From: an uncultured Desulfovibrio sp.
GTDB lineage: Bacteria; Desulfobacterota; Desulfovibrionia; Desulfovibrionales; Desulfovibrionaceae
DNA: 28,190 nt
Assembly (NCBI GenBank): GCA_947176055.1
Contig: CAMWPE010000004.1
Location: 1-28,190 of the forward strand
Direction: 5' to 3'
The translations under genes were made by a program, and so were the position numbers. Of the stretch, positions 7,248 through 14,900 are shown one piece after another. Each line of letters opens with the position of its first letter. Position 1 is the stretch's first letter. The notes under the pieces are model-generated. The model ran no database searches and had not been told where the DNA came from. It worked only from the letters and a program-made list of their open reading frames with translations.

Positions 7248-10214
7248 ATGAACTACGAAGAATACGCGGACAGCAAGAGATTACGGGATTATTTTTTAAG
7301 CCATGGTCAGCCCGTTCCCAAAGATATTGTGGACAAGATCGTTAAATACGAAACGGAAAAACTAAAGTATAAGGATACGCCCATATACGGGGCTATGCTC
7401 GCGCATTCTAAATTCCCTTGCTCGGACGCGAAAAAGGAATGCGTCGAGAATTCCGTTGACAAGTTGCTCTCCGGCGGCGATGTCGACGAGCTGGATCCGG
7501 GTCTGTTGCTGGGCAAAATTCAATGCGGCAAAACCGACGCCTTCGAAAATATTATCGGTCTGGCTTTCGATAGAGGCGTCGACATCGCGGTGATTTTCAC
7601 CAAAGGCACAAACGCTCTCGCCGCGCAAACTCTCTCCCGGTTACAAAAAGATTTCGCGTATTTTAAAAAGACAGACTCCCTGAATTCGGGGCCAGCGGTG
7701 GAGATGTTTGATATAATGAATATCCGAAGCGGTCTGACTCCGTCCCGGATTAGGGGAAGCAAAGTTATAATCGTATGCAAAAAACAGGCGAATAATCTGG
7801 AATGGCTGATTTCCCTATTCGAGAAAAATAAATTTCTTAGAGAAAAGAGGACTATTTTTATTGACGACGAAGCCGATTTCGCCAGTCGAAATTACAAATT
7901 ATCCGACGCCGGCAAATACGAAAAAAAACTGGATCTGGCGAAAATATCCGAACAAATTGATTATTTGAGGCAAAAGCTAAAAGCTCCCTACCTGCAGGTC
8001 ACCGCGACTCCCTATTCCCTTTACCTTCAGCCAAAAGGCGAGATCGATCTTAAAAATGGAAAAGCGCTGGCATTCCGTCCCCGATTCACAGAGCTTGTGC
8101 CTGTTCATGACAAATATATAGGGGGCAATCAGTACTTTGTCGAATCCGCGGACGAAGATTCCATGTATAGTCACCTTTTCACCGAAGCCTCTCAAAAGTG
8201 TATGGACACGCTCGGCAAAAAGGATCAGCGTTATTTGACCAATGGAACCAAATCGCTCAACACATTCCCGCTAACCAGAGCGCTTATGGCTTTTCTCCTG
8301 GGCGTCGCTATCCGCTCTATCCAGCGGCGCGAATTGCCGGAGCCCAAAAAATATCAGGGGAGCGCCGTCATTCATGTTAAATTTAGAAGAGCCCAGCATC
8401 AGTGGCAGGAAGCTCTTGTCAACAGGTTATTGGAAGATATCAGATCCTTCGCCAGAGACCGCTTTTCCGGAAGCGCGCTGCTGGGCCAGTTGTTTGACGA
8501 GTTGTACGCCGATTATAAACAATCCTTTGGCAAAGCCGTCGCCAATGGCCAAATTGACGGAGGGACTAAATTTCCGGATCGCGAGGCCGCGCTAAAGGAA
8601 ATTAATGGCATATTTGAAGATGAAGAATGTCTTGTAAAAGTTATAAACGTCGATAACGACGTGAAGGAAGCCCTGGATTGGGAGACAGGCGAATTGCGGC
8701 TCGACGCGCGGGCCAACATCTTTATTGGCGGCAGTATTCTGGATCGGGGAATTACCATAAATAATCTTATTTCGTTTTTTTACGGGCGCGACGCCTCCAG
8801 TTCGCAACAGGACACAGTTTTGCAACATTCCCGCATGTACGGCGCCAGGGATCTGGAGGACATGGCGGTCACGAGATTTCATACCACCAGAAAAATCTAC
8901 GACATGCTGGCCAGAATGCATGAAATTGACGAGAATCTGCGCGAGAGCATAGCGGCCGGCGACAGCGTCAATGATCTCCGGATCAAATTTATAGGCCAGG
9001 ACAACAGATTCAGGCCTTGCTCCAGTTCGAAAATCGCGGCCTCCGACGCTCAATCGATAAAAGGCTCTCAGCGCGTCTTGCCCCGGGGTTTTCAGACAAG
9101 GGCGCCAAAGGCTATCGCGCCGTTGGTGAAAGAAATCGACGAGCTGATCGCCGCTTCTCCTTCCGCTGGCCTTGACGATCCCGATTTCAAGCGCATGAGT
9201 CCGGAAGTCGCTTTAAAGATTCTGGATCTTATAGACAAAACGCTGGAATGGACAGACGATTACGAAGAATACAAAAGCGATATGCGCAAGCTTAAGGCCT
9301 GCTTCCTTTATTGCGCGGATCAGGCGCGAAAATCGGGACGCGAAGAAATTTACGCGCTTTGCCGGACGGGCAGAAACATGAGCAGGCTGTCGCGTCATGA
9401 CGGAAGACCTGTGGACGCGCCCGATTCGGGTAATACAGATCTGGAGCCCTCCAAAAAGCTTGCCAACGACGTTCCCGTACTGATGCTTTTGCGACAGGAG
9501 GGCAAGAAAAACAAGGTTAAGGTTAGCTGGGCCAAAGACGAAGTTGAGATAGGCTGGAAGGACGCTCCCTTTTTCTGGCCAGTGTTGCTGACGCAGGCCG
9601 CGCTGGAAAGAGCCCTTTACGTGTTGGACGAAAGGACCTTTTTCCCGTCTACCCCGCCGCAGATCTCGCCCCTGCTCGATGGGCTTGATCCGGCTCTTGT
9701 CCTCGTCAGGAATTACAAAGAAGATATAGAGGAAACTTTCGGCGCGCCAGGCGACGCGTATCCGCCAGGCGAGGAAAAAACGTATTGGGAATTTTTGAGG
9801 GAGCATAACGCTTCGGAATATATCCAGAAAAACGAAGACGGCAAAATAATCTCCGCCAACGAAAATAGCGACCTATCCTTGGGCGTAAACAGCCTCAATA
9901 ACGGCGTCTTTCCATTCGTCCCCGTCCCATACGAATATTTGCTCCTGAAAAATGGTTCGCGACATTGCCTGTTGAAGCTGACTCCGCCTTCTTCCTGGGA
10001 GTTTCGCCCCCTCTCTTCATTTGACGCGGAGGGCGATTTAATTGACCCCAAGACCGGCAAAATTATCATGCGAGCCAAGGATATATTGACCGATCACATG
10101 ACCCTGAAAAAGACCGAAGACCGCAATAAAAATGTATGCGTTTGGGAGATCGGGTATAAAGTTGAAGAGGTGGTCGATGCAATTGATGTAGCGCGACACG
10201 GAGAAATAAATTAA
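7248..10214 (+). CDS. Z1-domain superfamily-2 ATPase
   Basis: This is an intact 988-residue cytosolic protein. The nucleotide-binding motifs are clear. They are Walker A GKIQCGKT (residues 89-96), Walker B/DEAD-like IDDEAD (205-210), a motif III equivalent VTATPYS (about 250), a motif V equivalent GGSILDRGITINNL (about 494-507) and the motif VI region QQDTVLQHSRMYGAR (about 520-534). This set and the length match Z1-domain proteins. These are helicase-like ATPases described with restriction systems that also encode MORC/MutL-type ATPases, methyltransferases and nucleases (Iyer, Abhiman and Aravind). None of those partners is visible here. The C-terminal 350 residues are family-specific with no motif I recognise. 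The IS begins four bases after its stop. It converges on the helicase-nuclease-Hsp70 operon, so a joint defence role is possible but inferred. Confidence 0.85.
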   Translation: MNYEEYADSKRLRDYFLSHGQPVPKDIVDKIVKYETEKLKYKDTPIYGAMLAHSKFPCSDAKKECVENSVDKLLSGGDVDELDPGLLLGKIQCGKTDAFENIIGLAFDRGVDIAVIFTKGTNALAAQTLSRLQKDFAYFKKTDSLNSGPAVEMFDIMNIRSGLTPSRIRGSKVIIVCKKQANNLEWLISLFEKNKFLREKRTIFIDDEADFASRNYKLSDAGKYEKKLDLAKISEQIDYLRQKLKAPYLQVTATPYSLYLQPKGEIDLKNGKALAFRPRFTELVPVHDKYIGGNQYFVESADEDSMYSHLFTEASQKCMDTLGKKDQRYLTNGTKSLNTFPLTRALMAFLLGVAIRSIQRRELPEPKKYQGSAVIHVKFRRAQHQWQEALVNRLLEDIRSFARDRFSGSALLGQLFDELYADYKQSFGKAVANGQIDGGTKFPDREAALKEINGIFEDEECLVKVINVDNDVKEALDWETGELRLDARANIFIGGSILDRGITINNLISFFYGRDASSSQQDTVLQHSRMYGARDLEDMAVTRFHTTRKIYDMLARMHEIDENLRESIAAGDSVNDLRIKFIGQDNRFRPCSSSKIAASDAQSIKGSQRVLPRGFQTRAPKAIAPLVKEIDELIAASPSAGLDDPDFKRMSPEVALKILDLIDKTLEWTDDYEEYKSDMRKLKACFLYCADQARKSGREEIYALCRTGRNMSRLSRHDGRPVDAPDSGNTDLEPSKKLANDVPVLMLLRQEGKKNKVKVSWAKDEVEIGWKDAPFFWPVLLTQAALERALYVLDERTFFPSTPPQISPLLDGLDPALVLVRNYKEDIEETFGAPGDAYPPGEEKTYWEFLREHNASEYIQKNEDGKIISANENSDLSLGVNSLNNGVFPFVPVPYEYLLLKNGSRHCLLKLTPPSSWEFRPLSSFDAEGDLIDPKTGKIIMRAKDILTDHMTLKKTEDRNKNVCVWEIGYKVEEVVDAIDVARHGEIN

Positions 10215-10217
10215 ACT

Positions 10218-10237
10218 AGAGTTTGTAGGCATTGAAA
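10218..10237 (+). repeat. Left terminal inverted repeat of the IS
   Basis: AGAGTTTGTAGGCATTGAAA matches the reverse complement of the right end at 16 of 20 positions. The core GCATT and flanking GTT are conserved. Confidence 0.7.
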
Positions 10238-10305
10238 TTTTAGGGATTTAATAGAAAAAAGGCGTTCCGTCACACAACAATTAACTCTCCCAATGAGGAT
10301 TAAAA

Positions 10306-11048
10306 ATGGGAACACCTCTTATTTCGAAAAAGCTATTTAACAGAATACGCAGATATTTACCAATCCAAAAATCCAGAAAAAGAATAAGCGATCGCAAAGT
10401 TATAAGCGGTATCTTTCGGGTTATTCGCACTGGCTCGGCCTGGTGCCAACTACCTGAATTCTTTGGGAAATGGACTACAATTTATTCCAAATTCAAACGC
10501 TGGAGCAAAGCGGGCATTTTGAAAATATTTTTAAAATATTTGCCAAAAAGGTTAATAAACAATGCCATGCCATGATGGATTCCGCCTATATTAAAGCCCA
10601 TCGCGCAGCTTCAACTTGCGCATGCAAAGATAAAGATCGTAAAATAGGGACAAGCGGAGGCGGAAAAACAACTAAATTACATATCTTGCGCAATGAAGAG
10701 GGGATACCATTTAAATATATAATTACGGGCGGGGAAGTTCATGACGTCAAGATGGCCCTGGAGCTGTTGGGTAAGAGCCCGATAAAAGGTCTGATAGCTG
10801 ATAAGGCATATTGCTTAAAGGAAGCGCGCGATGAACTGGAGCGAAGAAATATTGAAATATGTTTCCTACCGAAATCAAACAGAAAATTCCCCTGGCCCTA
10901 TGATAAAAAATTATACAGGAAGCGTCATAAAGTTGAAAATATATTCGCCAAACTGAAAGATCCAAAAGGGATTGCGTTCCGCATGCGTAGATGCGCTCAA
11001 ACCTTTACCTCGTTTGAATCAATAACATTAATCAAGCTCTATTTTTAA
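10306..11048 (+). CDS. IS5-family DDE transposase, two frames joined by -1 frameshift
   Basis: The first frame (10306-10575) has the N-terminal helix-turn-helix region of IS5-type transposases (DRKVISGIFRVIRTGSAWCQ, then WTTIYSKFKRWSKAGI). The second frame ends at 11048 and carries the catalytic domain: Asp in MMDSAYIKAHR, Asp in LIADKAYC and Glu in RHKVENIFAKLK, which form the DDE triad. The second frame is -1 relative to the first. Both overlap around CCAAAAAGG (about 10549-10557), where tRNA-Lys could re-pair on AAA after slipping back one base, giving a continuous protein of about 246 residues. Programmed -1 shifting is common in this family, so this is probably normal expression rather than damage. 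An AGGA ribosome site precedes the ATG. Confidence 0.85.
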
Positions 11049-11062
11049 TGCTTACTAACCCT
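11043..11062 (-). repeat. Right terminal inverted repeat of the IS
   Basis: Read on the minus strand this end is AGGGTTAGTAAGCATTAAAA, matching the left end at 16 of 20 positions. It overlaps the transposase stop codon. Confidence 0.7.
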
Positions 11063-11068
11063 GGTCGC

Positions 11069-11914
11069 TTAATCTTCCGGATTAAAATTATTCCAGAACA
11101 CCGGAGGTTCAATCAACTTTTTTTGTTCGGGAGCGCGACGGTGTTCTGTCATCGGCGCGCTTCCAGGCTTTTTGCCTCGGGCAAGCTGACACGCGACTTT
11201 GAAAATCTCTCTCCTGTTCGCCAAATCTGAAAGTTGTCCTAGCATTTCGGCGATATAAAAGCGCAATGTCTCCATGGGTAGAACGCCATGCGCCTGCAAC
11301 TCCAGGATCATCGCGTATTCCAGAGCGGTCTTTTCCGTAGCCAGCGCTAGCGAACGCGCGAAGGCCTCAAAGACAAGAGGATGGAAGGTAGCTTCGCGTT
11401 TCGCGGCCCATGGCGTATCAAGAATGTCAAATCTCGAATCCAGCGAATATTCCCGTTCGGGCGCTTCGGCCGCCGGATTAGGCAAGATCGAAGGGAGTCC
11501 GCCATAGAACCCGCAGAGCTGGAAAGCTTCGCGGTTATCGCCTTTTTCCGGCCTGATCACGAATTTCAGGTTTTCTTGAAATACCCCTTCCAGCGGGGTT
11601 TCGCTCCGGTCAGGCTGTAAAACGAGATTAAGATATTCTCCTCCTTTTATCTTTTTGTCAGACTCAATCAGGTCGGTTAAACATACATCTTCGTATAATC
11701 TAAAAATTTCGTCTTGAAAGCGGATCAAACCGGATCCCAGCCAGACTTTTCCATCTTTCGCGTAAAAATATAAGCCAGTTAATATTCCATAGCTTAATTG
11801 TCTGGAATACGCGCTAACAACATCGCGCGGATAACTATAAAGTTCCTCCATCATTCCGCGAGTAATAATAGCTCCGGATTGAAAGCGGATCCATTTTCGT
11901 CTAAATCCATCCAT
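11069..11914 (-). CDS. 281-residue partner protein of the helicase-nuclease-Hsp70 gene, unknown function
   Basis: This intact gene starts 35 bp downstream of the large fusion gene on the same strand, so the two form an operon. The N-terminal half (about 10-110) has a beta-rich pattern: SGAIITRGMMEELYSYPRDV, then YGILTGLYFYAKDGKVWLGSG and IRFQDEIFRLYED. The order of a 'G-I-L-x-G' turn, a 'v-x-x-G-x-I-x-x-x-x-x-I-Y' strand pair and a helix recalls N-terminal anchoring domains of phage tail or baseplate proteins, but this is only a pattern resemblance. The C-terminal half is helical (LEYAMILELQAHGVLPMETL, then LGQLSDLANRREIF) and ends in a basic, Pro-rich tail. There is no signal peptide or membrane segment. 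I do not recognise a named family. The tight linkage suggests a structural or recognition subunit acting with the fusion protein. Confidence 0.7.
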   Translation of the reverse strand: MDGFRRKWIRFQSGAIITRGMMEELYSYPRDVVSAYSRQLSYGILTGLYFYAKDGKVWLGSGLIRFQDEIFRLYEDVCLTDLIESDKKIKGGEYLNLVLQPDRSETPLEGVFQENLKFVIRPEKGDNREAFQLCGFYGGLPSILPNPAAEAPEREYSLDSRFDILDTPWAAKREATFHPLVFEAFARSLALATEKTALEYAMILELQAHGVLPMETLRFYIAEMLGQLSDLANRREIFKVACQLARGKKPGSAPMTEHRRAPEQKKLIEPPVFWNNFNPED

Positions 11915-11949
11915 ATCTATATTAACCCAATCTTTTAAAGTTGAGAATA

Positions 11950-14900
11950 CTAATGCTTGCCATCAAAATAAGTATGCAGGATCTCATTCTCGTATGGAAT
12001 AAATTTTACCAGAAACGCTGGAAGTTGATAGGTAACTTCGCCCCCTGTCTTTTTCACGTAAACTTGAAAAAGATTAACGCCATAAGCATGTTTCGCGGGG
12101 AGCGCGAAAAATCTGAACTCTCCTATATCTTCCGCCAAATCAGTTTGAGAATCTACCAGAGGACGGCTAATAAACTCTTCGATCTGATTTTTGTCAAGAT
12201 TAGAATTTTCAAAAATTATATTTTCTATTTCAGCTAACTCATAGTATGGGAGGTTTTCCACTGGAACCTTATAGGAAAATTCATGGATAAGGTTTCCGCT
12301 AATATCCTTAATAGTAATCAAAAGCTCTCGCGTATTATTTGGCTTGTGTAAAATATTCAGGTTAATATGCTCCGCCCCCTGCGCCCAGAGAGCCTTTTTT
12401 TCGCTTGTTTCATTGGTAGCGCGTCCAGAATTATTTTCATTATAATATATATTATAAATATGATTTGGGTAGCCTGGGACGATGTACGGTTTATGGTCGC
12501 CGCTATATAAATCGCGAATATATTCGATACTGCCATGCAAACAATATTTTTTTAACTCCGAGCTATCTGTTTTAGTAGTAGATACCCCGATAGAGTTGGC
12601 GCGATCTCCTGAATTGCTCCGTAGCCGTTTCCCTGGAACGAATTCTTTTAAGAGATTATTAAAAAGCGAAATTTTGCATGACTGGCCAGAAAGTTGATAA
12701 GAATATTTATCTACATTATCCAGCCGCAACAGGGAAGTGAGCAACGCGTAAATATCGGGAGTCAGAACCCGCTCAATTTCTTTAAAAGTGATTTGCAACC
12801 CGGCCAGAGGATCCTTTTCCATCTCGAGGGGAGAGCCTGGAGATCGCCGGACCCATAAATAAAACTGATTATCGTTTTTCATCTGGATCCTGGCTTGCTC
12901 GTTCTCCATTACCGCGCGATTATTTTTATAAAACTCAATTTTGATCGCCTCGGCCATTTGCCAGAGATAATAAAAGTTACGAATCACCTTCCTTTTGGTA
13001 TCGGCCATTTTATAATCCGCGTAACGGGTAGGGACATACTGCTCCGCCTCCTGATACGCGCGGTCGAATTGACTGTAAATTTCTTCGAGGGCCTTCCTGA
13101 TGTCAACTTTGGCCGTTCCGTCTCCCTTATCCGCTTCGTCGCGCAGACTGGCCGCCTCATATTTGTCAATTAACGCCAGGATATTGTTCTCGTCGAGGGA
13201 AACCAGATCCTCCATCAACACTGGCTCGCCGCCCTTGATTCTAGCCGCGATTTTAATTTTAAGGATTTGGAGCATCCTGTAGGTGATGTTATTGCCGCCA
13301 AAATTGGAGTCTCCATTCTCGAAACTGGTGTCTATACGCAGGGTTTTTATCTCTCCGCCGGAGTTATAAGAACATCTGCATCTGGCTAAATCGGTCGTGC
13401 CGCCGCCGCAATCCATGATTAGCATATTGAGCTCATTCGTGGACGCATTCTTGTTGCGCAGATAGGCCAAAGCCGCGTGATAAACAATCGCCGTGCCCTC
13501 GTCCAGACTTTCGTCCGGAGCGATAACTTCCCTGTTTTCTTTGGCGAACATATCACGCAAAGAATTCAGGAAAAAATCCTTCTGTTTTACAGGAGCAGTA
13601 AAATGTATTTTCTTAAAGCGCGTCTTAAACTGTTGCTCGGCCGCGGCTATAACATAGTTTAAATACGCGCGAATAATATCCCCGCGCTTGACATTTGCTA
13701 TATTTTCTTCCTCGTCGCGAATCTCTTCATACTCATCCAGAGAATTTATCCAACGTTTTATTTCAAAGAAAAAACTGGCGTTGGGCGTGTAATTGCTATC
13801 GATAAGTTTTTTCTTCGCTTCGTATCCAAATCGATAAACCGGCTCCGAATCCTGACCGCATGATTCGACATACACCAGAGTAGGCACAATATCCCTGAAC
13901 GTCGGAGCGCTTTCCGTATAATCCTGAAATTGAGCCAGCGCTATGCCGCGATCCGTTTCTCCATTAACTCCATATGTGCCTACAGCACTACATTTTCCGG
14001 CCAATCCCTCTATCAGCTTCTCTATGGCGGAGACGTCGAAGGCGCCGGTGTATTCGTCATCCATGCTGATAATCAAATTTCCGGCTTCCTCGCTTATTCC
14101 ATGCTCCGCGTAGCGTTTTTTCTTATTTTCCCAGTGTCTCCGGTAGGAAGCATTCCCGAGCATGCCGAGATGCTCCCAGTAAATCTCCCTACCGCCTATC
14201 TTCAAGGTAAAGTCTGGCAAAACGCGGCTTTCCTCCCAGATCAGCTCCTTTTCGTAGTCCGGCTTAAAGCCTTTCTCAAGCATTTTTTCGTAAACGAGCA
14301 ATTCTGATTTGGAGCGTAACATTTTCCCGTTTGAAGCCCTGTGGATCAACCTGTCGTCATGCCATCCTCGCGCGTTTTTTATCTTTCTGAAAACAGGTCG
14401 GCCAAAAATCGAACTCATCCGTCTGGCCGTTTCGGAATTTTCCGGTCCGGCCAGGCGCAAAATTTCCCAGGGCTGTTTATTTGTTATGATATATAGTTTA
14501 TTTTTCTGACGCGTAAGAGCCGTGTACAATAGCTCCCGGCTAATAAACGGACTTTCGCAATCGTCCAGCAAAACAAGAATGCTATGCCCAAACCCAGATC
14601 CCTGCGCTTTATGCGTAGTCATGGCCCAGGCAAGCTCCAGGGGCTCGTCGTCGTCGCTCATTCCTGGTCGATACTTGTACATCACTCCTGGCTGACTCGA
14701 GAACAATATATTATAGGCGACAGTTCTTTTGCCATCTTTATCAGGTCTTGAGACGACGCCAATTTCGCCGTTGGCTGTGTAGAACTCCTTAATTTCTTTA
14801 TCGATTTTCCACACTTCGCCGTCTTTCCAGTTGTCTTTGTTTCTCAAATTTATCACCTTTTCGCCCAGGACTATGCCCTCCTTGCCGAGGCGGTATCTAT

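Larger units (their letters stand above)
10218..11062 (+). mobile_element. IS5-family insertion sequence, complete
   Basis: The element is about 845 bp and encodes one transposase in two overlapping frames. It is bounded by imperfect 20-bp inverted repeats (16 of 20 matching) at 10218-10237 and 11043-11062. Flanks read CTAG on the left (10216-10219) and CTGG on the right (11061-11064), which could be a diverged 4-bp target duplication overlapping the repeat ends; this is not certain. The insertion lies between the converging stop codons of the Z1 gene and the 281-residue gene. It breaks no coding sequence, so both flanking genes remain intact. Confidence 0.85.

Noticed and set aside
10540..10575. 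Transposase as a pseudogene because it needs two frames
   Set aside because: The -1 overlap at an A-rich slip site is normal for many IS5-family elements, and the DDE residues and both inverted repeats are present.
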